Below, in pieces: positions 43,910 through 54,658 of a stretch of DNA of 64,000 nucleotides; positions within the stretch are counted from its first letter, which is position 1, and each line of letters starts with the position of its first letter. Under the pieces are notes generated by a model. The model was given only the letters and a program-made list of their open reading frames with translations, was not told the DNA's origin and did no database searches. Both the position numbers and the translations under genes were made by a program. This stretch comes from Pseudomonas sp. B6002 (GTDB lineage: Bacteria > Pseudomonadota > Gammaproteobacteria > Pseudomonadales > Pseudomonadaceae). The stretch is taken from assembly GCF_013385985.1 (NCBI RefSeq), contig NZ_JACAOY010000008.1:77025-141024 (forward strand), read 5' to 3'.

Positions 43910-44635
43910 TCAGGCCTTGAACACTTCATCCAGCAAATTGTGCATCGAGGTGAACGCCCGCTTGGCGGTCTTGGCGTCGTACATCATCTTGCCCGGCACG
44001 TTGGCGTGCGGGTCGGTGAAGGAATGCACCGCACCGCCGTAACTCAGCAGTTGCCAGTCCACACCGGCCGCGTTCATTTCTTCCTCGAACTTCGGCAGTT
44101 GCTCTTTCGGCACCAGTGGGTCGGAAGCGCCGTGCAGCACCAGCACCGAGCCCTTGACGTGTTTCGCGCCGTCCGGGTTCTGGGTGTCGATGGTGCCGTG
44201 GAACGATACGGCCGCCTTCAAGGGTGCACCGGTACGCGCCAGTTCCAGCGAGCAGAAACCGCCAAAGCAGAAGCCGAAAGTCGCCAGTTTCGAGGTGTCC
44301 ACCTCAGCCTGGCCCTGCAGTTGTTCAAACGCTGCCTGCATCAGTTTGAGCAACTTCGGGTTGTCGTTCTTCAACGGCATCATCGCCGCGCCGGCTTCAT
44401 CGCCATTCGACGGACGCACGGTCTGCCCGTACAGGTCGGCGATCAGCACCACGTAGCCCTTGCTGGCCACGCTCTTGGCGATCTCTTCAGCACCTGCACT
44501 CACACCCATCCAGTTCGGCGCCATCAACAGGCCTGGCAGCGCCCCTTTGTGGCTGGCATCGAACGCCAGACGGCTTTCATAAGACTGGCCATCAATCTGA
44601 TAGACCACGGAACGTACAGTGACTTGGCTCATCAT
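43910..44635 (-). CDS. Dienelactone hydrolase family protein
   Basis: A 241-residue alpha/beta hydrolase of the DLH family. The nucleophile is C123 in GFCFGGFC rather than Ser, Asp is in LHGASDPLVP and His in AVHSFTDPHAN. Substrates in this family range from dienelactone to other small esters; no aromatic pathway is nearby, so a housekeeping or detoxification role is as likely. Two ATGs are adjacent (44635 and 44632); GGAG spacing favours 44632. Confidence 0.88.
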   Translation of the reverse strand: MMSQVTVRSVVYQIDGQSYESRLAFDASHKGALPGLLMAPNWMGVSAGAEEIAKSVASKGYVVLIADLYGQTVRPSNGDEAGAAMMPLKNDNPKLLKLMQAAFEQLQGQAEVDTSKLATFGFCFGGFCSLELARTGAPLKAAVSFHGTIDTQNPDGAKHVKGSVLVLHGASDPLVPKEQLPKFEEEMNAAGVDWQLLSYGGAVHSFTDPHANVPGKMMYDAKTAKRAFTSMHNLLDEVFKA

Positions 44636-44660
44636 TTACTCCAGTTGAGGTGCACTAGAA

Positions 44661-44690
44661 CGAAAAAACCCGCCGAAGCGGGTTTTTCTA
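44661..44690 (-). terminator. Terminator of htpG
   Basis: AAAAACCCGC and GCGGGTTTTT pair around CGAA just after the htpG stop. Confidence 0.9.
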
Positions 44691-44698
44691 CAACGGTG

Positions 44699-46603
44699 TT
44701 AAACCGACAGTTCAACCAACAGCTTGTTCAGTCGGCGCACGTAGGCGGCCGGGTCTTTCAGGCTGTCGCCAGCGGCCAGGGCCGCCTGGTCGAAGAGGAT
44801 GTGCGACAGGTCGCCAAAACGCTCTTCGCTCTGCTCGCCGTCGAGTTTCTCGATCAGCGGGTGAGCCGGGTTGAATTCGAAGATCGGCTTGGAATCCGGC
44901 ACCTTCTGACCGCTGGCTTCAAGGATCTGGCGCATCTGCATGCCCAGGTCCTGCTCGCCGATGGCCAGGATCGCCGGGGAATCGGTCAGGCGGTGCGATA
45001 CACGCACTTCGCTGACGGCATCGCCCAGGGCGGTCTTGATGCGCTCGACCAGGCCTTCTTTGGCCTTCGCGGCTTCTTCGGCTTCCTTCTTCTCTTCTTC
45101 GGAGTCCAGGTTACCCAAGTCCAGGTCACCACGGGCCACGTCGACGAAGGACTTGCCGTCGAACTCGCTGAGGTAGCTCATCAGCCACTCGTCGATACGG
45201 TCGGTCAGCAGCAGCACTTCGATGCCTTTCTTGCGGAAGACTTCCAGGTGCGGGCTGTTCTTGACCTGAGCGTAGGTTTCGCCGGTGAGGTAGTAGATCT
45301 TGTCCTGACCTTCCTTGGCGCGTGCCAGGTACTCGGCCAGGGACACCACTTGCTCACCACCCTCTTCCTGGGTCGAAGCGAAGCGCAGCAGGCCAGCGAT
45401 TTTTTCCTTGTTGGCGAAATCTTCAGCCGGGCCTTCTTTCATCACCTGGCCGAAGTTTTTCCAGAAGCCTTTGTATTGCTCAGGCTCGTTCTTCGCCAAT
45501 TTTTCCAGCATGTCGAGTACACGCTTGGTCAGCGCCGACTTCATGGAATCGATGATCGGGTCTTTCTGCAGGATTTCCCGCGACACGTTCAGCGACAGGT
45601 CGTTGGAATCGACCACACCCTTGATGAAGCGCAGGTACAACGGCAGGAAGGATTCCGCCTGGTCCATCACGAACACGCGCTGCACATACAGCTTCAGGCC
45701 TTTCGGCGCTTCACGCTGATACAGGTCGAACGGCGCACGGGCTGGCACGTACAGCAACGAGCTGTATTCCAGCTTGCCTTCGACCTTGTTGTGGCTCCAG
45801 CTCAGCGGGTTTTCGTAATCGTGGGCGATGTGCTTGTAGAACTCCTGGTATTCCTCGTCTTTGACTTCAGTACGAGGACGGGTCCACAAGGCGCTGGCAC
45901 GGTTGACCACTTCCCATTCCTGGGCAGGTTTTTCCTCACCTTCGGCAGCGGCCTGTTCTTTCGGCAGCTCGATCGGCAAGGCGATGTGGTCGGAGTATTT
46001 CTTGATGATGTTGCGCAGGCGGTAACCGTCGGCGAACTCATCTTCAGCGGATTTGAGGTGCAGCACGATGCGGGTGCCACGGTCAGCCTTGTCGATGGTG
46101 GCGATTTCGAACTCGCCCTCACCTTTGGAAGCCCAGTGCACACCTTCGCTGGCAGCCAAACCGGCGCGGCGGCTGAACACTTCAACCTTGTCGGCAACAA
46201 TGAAGGCCGAGTAGAAGCCCACGCCGAACTGGCCGATCAGGTGCGAATCTTTCTTCTGATCGCCCGACAGGTTTTTCATGAAATCGGCGGTGCCGGATTT
46301 GGCGATGGTACCCAGGTGGGTGATCGCGTCTTCGCGGCTCATGCCAATACCGTTGTCTTCAAGGGTGACGGTCTTGGCGTCCTTGTCGAAGCTCACGCGG
46401 ATTTTCAGTTCGGCGCCACCTTCCAGCAACTCAGGCTTGGACAGGGCTTCGAAACGTAATTTGTCGACAGCGTCAGAGGCGTTCGAGATCAATTCGCGAA
46501 GGAAGATTTCCTTGTTGGAATACAGCGAATGGATCATGAGGTGCAGCAGTTGCTTCACCTCGGTCTGGAAGCCCAGGGTTTCCTTTTGAGTTTCCACACT
46601 CAT
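44699..46603 (-). CDS. htpG: Chaperone HtpG (Hsp90)
   Basis: ATP-driven cytoplasmic dimeric chaperone. The 634-residue protein has the GHKL ATP site ([41 protein letters not shown]), a middle domain, and a C-terminal dimerisation domain ending NKLLVELSV. The length equals the P. aeruginosa protein. The ATG at 46603 gives the conserved [16 protein letters not shown] start. A heat-shock promoter is visible upstream. Confidence 0.98.
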   Translation of the reverse strand: MSVETQKETLGFQTEVKQLLHLMIHSLYSNKEIFLRELISNASDAVDKLRFEALSKPELLEGGAELKIRVSFDKDAKTVTLEDNGIGMSREDAITHLGTIAKSGTADFMKNLSGDQKKDSHLIGQFGVGFYSAFIVADKVEVFSRRAGLAASEGVHWASKGEGEFEIATIDKADRGTRIVLHLKSAEDEFADGYRLRNIIKKYSDHIALPIELPKEQAAAEGEEKPAQEWEVVNRASALWTRPRTEVKDEEYQEFYKHIAHDYENPLSWSHNKVEGKLEYSSLLYVPARAPFDLYQREAPKGLKLYVQRVFVMDQAESFLPLYLRFIKGVVDSNDLSLNVSREILQKDPIIDSMKSALTKRVLDMLEKLAKNEPEQYKGFWKNFGQVMKEGPAEDFANKEKIAGLLRFASTQEEGGEQVVSLAEYLARAKEGQDKIYYLTGETYAQVKNSPHLEVFRKKGIEVLLLTDRIDEWLMSYLSEFDGKSFVDVARGDLDLGNLDSEEEKKEAEEAAKAKEGLVERIKTALGDAVSEVRVSHRLTDSPAILAIGEQDLGMQMRQILEASGQKVPDSKPIFEFNPAHPLIEKLDGEQSEERFGDLSHILFDQAALAAGDSLKDPAAYVRRLNKLLVELSV

Positions 46604-46669
46604 GGTCATCAAACTCCAATTGGATGGCAATGGCCGCCCTTCGAGGTGGGCGGCGGGTTGTCATCAAAG

Positions 46670-46695
46670 TTGGGGGCTAAGACAGGGATTTCAAG
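46670..46695 (-). promoter_or_regulatory. Sigma-32 heat-shock promoter of htpG
   Basis: On the minus strand, CTTGAAA (46695-46689), 12 bases, CCCCCAA (46676-46670), close to the RpoH consensus CTTGAAA / CCCCAT. It is about 67 bases before the start, and its -35 overlaps the stop codon of the upstream thioesterase gene. Confidence 0.8.
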
Positions 46696-47143
46696 GGCGC
46701 ACCGATTCCTCAATCTTGAAATGTGCACGGGCGGTGGCAATCGGTTCGGCTGGAGTGCTCTGCCAGGCGGTGATCGCCACGTTCGCCACACGCCGCCCCT
46801 GTCGCCATACCTGGCATTTGGCGTAGGTGTCGCGGGCCTGCCCGGCGCGCAGGTAGTCCAGGGAGAAGTCGATGATTTTCGGCAGCCCCGGCGAGCCGGT
46901 GAAGACCAGCAGGTGCAGGGCCGCTGCTAGCTCCATGAAGCCGGCAATCACGCCACCGTGCAGCGCCGGCAATATGGGGTTACCAATATTGTCCTTGTTG
47001 GCTGGCAGGCGAAACAGCAGCTCGTCGCCCAAACGGGTGCATTCAATGCCGATCAGCTTGGCGTAGGGAATCAGGTTGAGCAGCGCCTCGTAATCACCAC
47101 GCTCGTGAGCCTGCTCGAGGCGGGTCTTGAACCGGTGTGTCAT
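46691..47143 (-). CDS. Hotdog-fold thioesterase-like protein
   Basis: A 150-residue PaaI-type protein. Motifs are ALHGGVIAGFMELAAALHLL (the active-site helix, with Glu) and KIIDFSLDYLRAGQARDTYA. It is probably a cytoplasmic acyl-CoA thioesterase of unknown substrate. Its start overlaps the stop of the upstream hotdog gene (ATGA), so the two are co-translated and may form a hetero-oligomer. The ATG at 47143 is chosen by this coupling. Confidence 0.85.
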   Translation of the reverse strand: MTHRFKTRLEQAHERGDYEALLNLIPYAKLIGIECTRLGDELLFRLPANKDNIGNPILPALHGGVIAGFMELAAALHLLVFTGSPGLPKIIDFSLDYLRAGQARDTYAKCQVWRQGRRVANVAITAWQSTPAEPIATARAHFKIEESVRP

Positions 47144-47616
47144 GCCTGCGCCCCCTTGATGGTGTTGCCCAGCCCTTGCGCGCCTTTGAGGCGCTTGCCC
47201 ATGCGCATGAACGTGCCCACGACATGGGCGATAGGTTGCTGCGGATCGTCCTGATAGGCGAAGCCGCGGGTGAAGATCACGTCGGTGGTCACTCGGTAAC
47301 ATTGCGCGAAGCCGTAGACCGGCTTGTGGGGTTCGGCGGGGTGCATGTAGTCAACGCGCAGGTCGAGGGTCGGGCAGACCTCGAATTCCGGCAACACGCA
47401 CAGGGTGGCCATGCCGCAAGCAGTATCCATCAAGGAGGTCAGCGCGCCGCCGTGGATCACTCCAGTCTGGGGATCGCCGACGATATGGGCGCTGTAGGGC
47501 AACATCAGTGTCATGCCCTCCTCGCTGGCCTGATGAGCGGTAATGCCCAATACCTGGCAATGGCGCAAGGCCGATACAAAGCGCGTCGCACGCTCTAACA
47601 GGGGATTTTCGGTCAT
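47140..47616 (-). CDS. Hotdog-fold thioesterase-like protein (first of pair)
   Basis: A 158-residue PaaI-type protein with VIHGGALTSLMDTACGMATL (Asp in place of Glu at the catalytic helix, as in PaaI proper) and TLDLRVDYMHPA. It is paired with the next gene by a four-base overlap; the two are clearly different sequences, so an old duplication or a heteromer is likely. The ATG at 47616 is preferred over an extension starting at 47706. Confidence 0.85.
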   Translation of the reverse strand: MTENPLLERATRFVSALRHCQVLGITAHQASEEGMTLMLPYSAHIVGDPQTGVIHGGALTSLMDTACGMATLCVLPEFEVCPTLDLRVDYMHPAEPHKPVYGFAQCYRVTTDVIFTRGFAYQDDPQQPIAHVVGTFMRMGKRLKGAQGLGNTIKGAQA

Positions 47617-47773
47617 TATTTTCAGACTCTTATTAGTGTTGATCCGCAAAATGGTCGAGGCAGATAAAGTTCCTGCCCGCGCGCGATTTATATATCTATG
47701 AAACAAAAGGAACTAATGCCGAACCGCCATGCTCGAAAGGCCAGTAGATATCTTCAATAAGGAGAAACACCCC

Positions 47774-48025
47774 ATGCGCAAGACTTTAGCTATTTCCATG
47801 ATGCTCGCCGCTGCCCTCGGTCTCGCTGCCTGCGACAAGAAATCCGAAGACAAAGCCCAAGACGCCGCTGCACATTCCGAGCAAGCTCAGAAAGACATGG
47901 CGAAGGCTCAGGATAAAGTGAACGACGCTGCGAAAGAAAACGCCGATGCTGCCAAAGCTCAGGCTGAATCGAACGCAGCCGCCGCCAAAGAAGCAGCACC
48001 TGCTACCCCTGCCACCGGTTCTTGA
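47774..48025 (+). CDS. Small Ala-rich lipoprotein
   Basis: An 83-residue predicted lipoprotein. The signal has the lipobox LAAC with the lipidated C20, followed by a charged Ala/Lys/Asp/Glu-rich helix (about 24-75; QDAAAHSEQAQKDMAKAQDK) with coiled-coil character. It resembles the OprI-like helical lipoprotein class only in composition. AAGGAG lies upstream of the ATG and a terminator follows, so it is a monocistronic gene. Function unknown. Confidence 0.82.
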   Translation: MRKTLAISMMLAAALGLAACDKKSEDKAQDAAAHSEQAQKDMAKAQDKVNDAAKENADAAKAQAESNAAAAKEAAPATPATGS

Positions 48026-48054
48026 GACCGCGGCTTGAAATAGCTTTGTTGCAA

Positions 48055-48090
48055 TAAAGAAAGCCCGCTTAGATAGCGGGCTTTTCTTTG
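48055..48090 (+). terminator. Terminator of the small lipoprotein gene
   Basis: AAGCCCGCT and AGCGGGCTT pair around TAGAT, followed by TTCTTT. Confidence 0.85.
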
Positions 48091-48127
48091 TCTGCTGTTT
48101 TTAGTTCGCGTGTTAATACTGAATGGA

Positions 48128-48865
48128 TTAAGCAGGTTCTTTGGCGGGCTCGGGCAACGGTGTATCCGTGGGGGTATAGACCATCACCTGCAGTACATCG
48201 GAGTGAAACTCACGCCGGTACAACACCAACACCACCCCGCTGCTCATCAACATGAACAACCAGGGGCTGACAAACCACGCGAGCATGGTCATGCCGAAGT
48301 AATAAGAGCGCAGGCCAAAGTTGAACTGGTTGGCCGCCATGGAAATCACCCGCGCCGCGCGAAGGGCAAACGCATTGCGCTCCTGCTCTGACACATGTCG
48401 TTCACCGATCATCGGCGCCGATCCCACCAGCACCGCCGCAAAGTTGTATTGACGCATGCACCAGCTGAACGTGAAGAACGCGTAGACAAACACCAGCGCC
48501 AGGCACAGCAGCTTGATTTCCGACATACCCTGGGACGCCTGCTGCACCATGGGGATGTCCGCCAGCAACGACACCGCCCGCTCCGAAGCGCCGAGGACGG
48601 TGAGAATGCCGGCCAGGATGATCAAGGTGCTGGACGCAAAGAACGACGCGTTGCGCTCCAGGTTGCCGATCACACTGGCGTCGGCGATACGGTTGTCGCG
48701 CAGCAGCATGCGGCGCATCCAGTCTTCGCGGTACAGGTGCAACACACTGGCCAGGCAAGCCGTGTCCCGGGCCTTCCAGGTGGCATAACGGGTGTAGCCG
48801 CCCCAGCACAGGGCAAACCAGAAGGCGGCGAGCAGGTGGATCTGGTTGTTTTCGATGAACGACAT
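48128..48865 (-). CDS. DUF599 membrane protein
   Basis: A 245-residue inner-membrane protein with about four hydrophobic segments (about 8-25, 70-95, 110-135, 180-205). The family signature region includes HLLAAFWFALCWGGYTRYATWKA near the start, FSWCMRQYNFAAVLVGSAP in the middle and NQFNFGLRSYYFGMTMLAWFVSPW. Function is unknown for DUF599. Confidence 0.88.
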   Translation of the reverse strand: MSFIENNQIHLLAAFWFALCWGGYTRYATWKARDTACLASVLHLYREDWMRRMLLRDNRIADASVIGNLERNASFFASSTLIILAGILTVLGASERAVSLLADIPMVQQASQGMSEIKLLCLALVFVYAFFTFSWCMRQYNFAAVLVGSAPMIGERHVSEQERNAFALRAARVISMAANQFNFGLRSYYFGMTMLAWFVSPWLFMLMSSGVVLVLYRREFHSDVLQVMVYTPTDTPLPEPAKEPA

Positions 48866-48906
48866 GCGGGTCCTTGTGCGTTACAGGAGTGACGAGCACG
48901 GCCCTT

Positions 48907-48995
48907 GTGGGAGCTGGCTTGCCTGCGATAGCGGGGTATCAGCCAGCCTGTTCAGTGGCTGACACACCGCTATCGCAGGCAAGCCAGCTCCCACA
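48907..48995. repeat. REP pair of the GTGGGAGCTGG family
   Basis: Forward GTGGGAGCTGGCTTGCC and its inverted copy enclose a spacer that is itself palindromic (CGATAGCGG ... CCGCTATCG). It lies between the DUF599 gene and brnQ. Confidence 0.92.
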
Positions 48996-49066
48996 CTGAC
49001 CGCATTTCAATTTTGGAATGCTGTTTCGACGCCAGTTCAGGTGAAAAGACACTGCCTGATGCCCAT

Positions 49067-49102
49067 AAAAAATGCCCCGTATCGATTGATACGGGGCATT
49101 TC
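49067..49102 (-). terminator. Terminator of brnQ
   Basis: AATGCCCCGTATC and GATACGGGGCATT are perfect 13-base arms around GATT, with a T-run on the minus strand. Confidence 0.92.
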
Positions 49103-49123
49103 GGTACAGCGCGTAGCCGTGGG

Positions 49124-50437
49124 TTAAGCGATGGCTTCGCTGCGCTTGCCCAGCATACGGTCAACCACCACTGCGACGACCAGCGTCATTACCGAAGGCA
49201 CCAGCCACGCCAAGCCCTGTTCGCTCAGCGGCAGGTGCGCCAGTTGCGATGGCATCCAATCCGCCAGGCCTGCGCCCTTCAGTGCGTCGATGCAACCAAA
49301 GATGAACGACACCAGCATCACCGGCCCCACGATACGGCCTTGCTCCTGCCAGAAGTCTTTGCAGAAGCTCAGGGCCACCAGCACGATGCACGGTGGGTAG
49401 ATCGCAGTGAGTACCGGGATCGAGAACGCAATCAGCTTGGTCAGGCCCAGGTTGGACACGAACAGCGAGAACAGCGCCAGGATCACCACCAGTGTCTTGT
49501 AGGACAGTGGCAGGATACGGCTGAAGTACTCGGCGCAAGCGCAGGTCAGGCCGACGGCGGTCACCAGGCACGCCAGGGAGATCAGCACGGCCAGGAAGCC
49601 GCTGCCCAGGGAGCCAAAGGTGTGTTGCACATAGGCGTGCAGCACCGCTGCACCATTGCTGGCACCGGCGGCAACCGCGTGGCTGCCCGAACCGAGGCGG
49701 AACAGGCTGATATACACCAGGGCCAGGCCGACACCGGCGATCAAGCCAGCGATGATGGCGTAGCGGGTGATCAGTTTTGGCGACTCGACGCCCCGGGAGC
49801 GGATCGCGTTGACGATCACGATGCCGAACACCAGCGCGCCGAGGGTATCCATGGTCAGGTAACCATTGATGAAGCCTTGGGAGAACGGTGCAGCTACGTA
49901 TTCCGGCGTTGCCACACCCACTTCACCGGCCGGCAAGGCAAATGCGGCGATACCCAGGATGGCCAGGGCGATGATCTTCAGCGGTGCGAGGAAGCGCCCC
50001 ACGGTGTCCAGCAGTCGGCCTGGGTACAGGGACACAAAGAACACCACCAGGAAGTACACCGAGCTGTAGAGGAACAGCGCGAGCGGGCTTTCGCCGGTCA
50101 GCGGCGCCAGGCCCACTTCAAAGGACACGGTCGCGGTACGCGGGGTGGCGAACAGCGGCCCTACCGCCAGATACGCCGCCGCCGCGAGCAGGCCACCGGC
50201 GATCTTGCCGATCGGGCTACTCAACGCGTCCATGCCGCCACCGACCTTGGCCAGAGCGATCACGGTGACCACCGGCAGACCCACTGCCGTGATCAGGAAG
50301 CCCAGCGCTGCCATCCAGACGTGAGGCCCGGACTGCAAACCAACGATAGGCGGGAAGATGATGTTGCCGGCGCCCACGAACAGGGCAAACGTCATAAAGC
50401 CCAACGCCAGGATATCCTGGCTTTTCAACACTTTCAT
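49124..50437 (-). CDS. brnQ: Branched-chain amino acid transporter
   Basis: Sodium- or proton-coupled inner-membrane permease for leucine, isoleucine and valine (LIVCS family). The 437-residue protein has about 12 membrane segments, starting [22 protein letters not shown], the family signature, followed by [17 protein letters not shown]. The ATG at 50437 gives the same length as the Pseudomonas BraB/BrnQ proteins; the 73-codon extension upstream is not supported. Same position as PA1590. Confidence 0.95.
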   Translation of the reverse strand: MKVLKSQDILALGFMTFALFVGAGNIIFPPIVGLQSGPHVWMAALGFLITAVGLPVVTVIALAKVGGGMDALSSPIGKIAGGLLAAAAYLAVGPLFATPRTATVSFEVGLAPLTGESPLALFLYSSVYFLVVFFVSLYPGRLLDTVGRFLAPLKIIALAILGIAAFALPAGEVGVATPEYVAAPFSQGFINGYLTMDTLGALVFGIVIVNAIRSRGVESPKLITRYAIIAGLIAGVGLALVYISLFRLGSGSHAVAAGASNGAAVLHAYVQHTFGSLGSGFLAVLISLACLVTAVGLTCACAEYFSRILPLSYKTLVVILALFSLFVSNLGLTKLIAFSIPVLTAIYPPCIVLVALSFCKDFWQEQGRIVGPVMLVSFIFGCIDALKGAGLADWMPSQLAHLPLSEQGLAWLVPSVMTLVVAVVVDRMLGKRSEAIA

Positions 50438-50681
50438 TTGAGGAAATACCACACTACTGAATCGGAATTTAGAGAGGGATTCCCTATGGATGAGGGAAAT
50501 ACTGCCGGCCCTTATGGCGGCCGACCGGTCTAGCGCGGGGCTTCCTTTTGGGATGCGCACGCATAAAGAGGCGGGTAGGTTACAGAAATTGGCTGACGAA
50601 CGCACTGTTGCGGGGCGAACTGTCCGATAAGCGACATCTTCATGTCGCGTTTTCATACCTTATTGGACAACCCGACCCCAT
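50438..50681. other. brnQ upstream region
   Basis: About 240 bases without a gene before the REP pair. I see short symmetry (GGGATTCCCTATGGATGAGG, CGACATC...GATGTCG at 50632-50647) but no recognisable riboswitch or leader peptide with Leu/Ile/Val codons. Confidence 0.35.
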
Positions 50682-50770
50682 GTGGGAGCTGGCTTGCCTG
50701 CGATAGCGGTGTGTCATCCAGCATTTTCGTTGGCTGACGCACCGCTATCGCAGGCAAGCCAGCTCCCACA
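50682..50770. repeat. REP pair of the GTGGGAGCTGG family
   Basis: Forward and inverted units enclose a spacer with CGATAGCGGTG/CACCGCTATCG symmetry; the layout is nearly the same as at 48907. Confidence 0.92.
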
Positions 50771-50812
50771 GTTGACCGAGTAGACACCCAAAAAATGGGC
50801 AAACGCGGAAAG

Positions 50813-50842
50813 CACAAAGGCCACCCGAAGGTGGCCTTTGTG
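50813..50842 (-). terminator. Terminator of the sucABCD operon
   Basis: CACAAAGGCCACC and GGTGGCCTTTGTG are perfect 13-base arms around CGAA, just after the sucD stop. Confidence 0.88.
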
Positions 50843-50870
50843 TTGGTAAAGCATCAGCTAAGCGCGAGGC

Positions 50871-51752
50871 TTACTTGACAGCCCAACCGGTCAGCTCGGC
50901 CAGGGCCTTGCCGATGTCTGCCAGCGAACGCACGGTTTTAACGCCTGCGTCTTGCAGAGCAGCGAATTTCTCGTCTGCAGTGCCTTTGCCGCCAGAGATG
51001 ATTGCGCCAGCATGGCCCATGCGCTTGCCAGCAGGGGCAGTCACACCAGCGATGTAGGAAACTACCGGCTTGGTCACGTGTGCCTTGATGTAGGCAGCCG
51101 CTTCTTCTTCAGCCGAACCGCCGATCTCACCGATCATCACGATCGCTTCGGTCTTCGGGTCTTCCTGGAACAGCTTCAGGATGTCGATGAAGTTCGAGCC
51201 TGGGATCGGGTCACCGCCAATGCCGACGCAAGTCGACTGACCGAAACCGGCGTCAGTGGTCTGCTTAACAGCTTCGTAGGTCAGGGTGCCGGAACGGGAA
51301 ACGATACCGACTTTGCCTGGCAAGTGAATGTGACCTGGCATGATGCCGATCTTGCATTCGCCTGGAGTGATCACGCCTGGGCAGTTAGGGCCGATCAGGA
51401 CTACGCCCAGCTCGTCGCACTTAACTTTAGCGTCCAGCATGTCCAGGGTAGGAATGCCTTCGGTGATGCAGACGATCAGCTTGATGCCGCCGAAGGCCGC
51501 TTCCAGGATCGAGTCCTTGCAGAAAGGAGCTGGAACGTAGATCACGCTGGCGGTGGCGCCAGTGGCAGCTACAGCGTCTTTCACGGTGTTGAACACTGGC
51601 AGGCCCAGGTGCTCGGTGCCGCCTTTGCCCGGCGTTACGCCGCCAACCATCTTGGTGCCGTATTCGATGGCTTGCTGGGTGTGGAAACTACCTTGCGAAC
51701 CGGTAATACCCTGGCAGATAACTTTGGTGTCTTTATTGATCAGGACGCTCAT
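50871..51752 (-). CDS. sucD: Succinyl-CoA synthetase alpha subunit
   Basis: Converts succinyl-CoA to succinate with ATP or GTP formation. The 293-residue subunit has the CoA-binding N-terminus ([14 protein letters not shown]), the Rossmann-like middle and the phospho-His in [14 protein letters not shown]. Its start overlaps the sucC stop by one base (TAATG), so translation is coupled. Confidence 0.98.
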   Translation of the reverse strand: MSVLINKDTKVICQGITGSQGSFHTQQAIEYGTKMVGGVTPGKGGTEHLGLPVFNTVKDAVAATGATASVIYVPAPFCKDSILEAAFGGIKLIVCITEGIPTLDMLDAKVKCDELGVVLIGPNCPGVITPGECKIGIMPGHIHLPGKVGIVSRSGTLTYEAVKQTTDAGFGQSTCVGIGGDPIPGSNFIDILKLFQEDPKTEAIVMIGEIGGSAEEEAAAYIKAHVTKPVVSYIAGVTAPAGKRMGHAGAIISGGKGTADEKFAALQDAGVKTVRSLADIGKALAELTGWAVK

Positions 51753-52918
51753 TATTTGCCCTCCGCAGCTTTAACAACTTGTTGAGCAGCGTCGGTCAGG
51801 CTGGTAGCCGCGATGATGTTCAAACCGCTTTCTGCCAGTACTTTAGCGCCCAGTTCAGCATTGTTACCTTCAAGGCGAACAACAACCGGGATTTTAACGC
51901 CGACTTCTTTCACTGCACCGATGATGCCTTCGGCAATCATGTCGCAACGAACGATGCCGCCGAAGATGTTGACCAATACTGCAGCGACGTTGGAGTCGGA
52001 CAGGATGATCTTGAAGGCTTCAGTCACGCGTTCTTTGGTAGCACCACCACCTACGTCGAGGAAGTTGGCTGGTTTGCCGCCATGCAGGTTGACGATGTCC
52101 ATGGTACCCATGGCCAGGCCAGCACCGTTGACCATGCAACCGATGTTACCTTCCAGGGCTACGTAGTTCAGTTCGAACTTGGCAGCGTGCGCTTCGCGCG
52201 GATCGTCTTGCGACGGATCGTGGAAAGTCTTCAGCTTAGGCTGACGGTACATGGCGTTGGCGTCGATGTTGATCTTGGCGTCCAGGCAGTGCAGATCGCC
52301 GTCAGCCTTGATCACCAGCGGGTTCACTTCCAGCAGGGCCAGATCGTGATCCTGGAACAGTTTGGCCAGACCTACGAAGATCTTGGCGAACTGGGCAACT
52401 TGCTTGCCTTCCAGGCCCAGCTGGAAAGCCAGCTCGCGACCCTGGAATGGCTGAGCGCCAACCAGTGGATCGATGGTGGCTTTCAGAATTTTTTCTGGGG
52501 TTTCGTGAGCGATTTTCTCGATGTCCACGCCACCTTCGGTGGAAGCCATGAACACGATGCGACGGCTCGAACGGTCAACGACAGCGCCCAGGTACAGCTC
52601 TTTAGCGATATCAGTGCACGATTCAACCAGGATCTTGGTGACTGGTTGGCCATTGGCATCAGTCTGGTAAGTCACCAGACGCTTGCCCAGCCACTGCTGT
52701 GCGAAGGCCTTGGCGTCTTCTTTGCTGCGAACCAGCTTAACGCCGCCCGCTTTACCGCGACCACCGGCGTGAACCTGGGCTTTGACAACCCACTCAGTGC
52801 CGCCGATTTTGTCGCAAGCTTCTGCTGCTGCTTCCGGGGTGTCTACTGCGTAGCCCTTGGATACTGGCAGGCCGTATTCAGCGAACAGCTGCTTACCCTG
52901 ATACTCGTGAAGATTCAT
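51752..52918 (-). CDS. sucC: Succinyl-CoA synthetase beta subunit
   Basis: ATP-grasp subunit of succinyl-CoA synthetase. The 388-residue protein starts [19 protein letters not shown] and has [14 protein letters not shown] for nucleotide binding. [10 protein letters not shown] and [13 protein letters not shown] follow, with the C-terminal [11 protein letters not shown]. The ATG at 52918 matches the family. It follows lpdG after about 200 noncoding bases with two strong, mutually exclusive hairpins. Confidence 0.98.
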   Translation of the reverse strand: MNLHEYQGKQLFAEYGLPVSKGYAVDTPEAAAEACDKIGGTEWVVKAQVHAGGRGKAGGVKLVRSKEDAKAFAQQWLGKRLVTYQTDANGQPVTKILVESCTDIAKELYLGAVVDRSSRRIVFMASTEGGVDIEKIAHETPEKILKATIDPLVGAQPFQGRELAFQLGLEGKQVAQFAKIFVGLAKLFQDHDLALLEVNPLVIKADGDLHCLDAKINIDANAMYRQPKLKTFHDPSQDDPREAHAAKFELNYVALEGNIGCMVNGAGLAMGTMDIVNLHGGKPANFLDVGGGATKERVTEAFKIILSDSNVAAVLVNIFGGIVRCDMIAEGIIGAVKEVGVKIPVVVRLEGNNAELGAKVLAESGLNIIAATSLTDAAQQVVKAAEGK

Positions 52919-52995
52919 GCTTTTTACCGTCTTCGTTAGGTACTGCGCATTCGGCGCTGCGCTCATTATGAGTGCCGCGCCACCTGTGACTGCTG

Positions 52996-53075
52996 CTTGC
53001 GCAACTTGCGGGGCTTAACGCCCGTAAAGCTGCGCAAGACTGCGTCCAGCGGATATTCCGCGGTGAGTCTTGCGC
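52996..53075 (-). other. Intercistronic stem-loop region between lpdG and sucC
   Basis: GCGCAAGACT (53032-53041) and AGTCTTGCGC (53066-53075) are perfect ten-base arms enclosing GCGGA-TAT-TCCGC. The sequence TGCGCAAG (53031-53038) can instead pair with CTTGCGCA (52996-53003), which encloses GGGC-TTAAC-GCCC. The two folds exclude one another. Confidence 0.7.
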
Positions 53076-53122
53076 GCAAGGCTCACGACGGGCAACTCCG
53101 CCGTGGTTTCTTATTATCTCGC

Positions 53123-54655
<1,533 letters not shown>

Positions 54656-54658
54656 CTA

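Noticed and set aside
43880-46459. Very long open frame opposite htpG
   Set aside because: It is the antisense shadow of a certain gene in GC-rich DNA, with His/Gln/Val-rich composition and no domain. Similar long antisense frames lie opposite sucA, sdhA, lpdG and the M20 gene.
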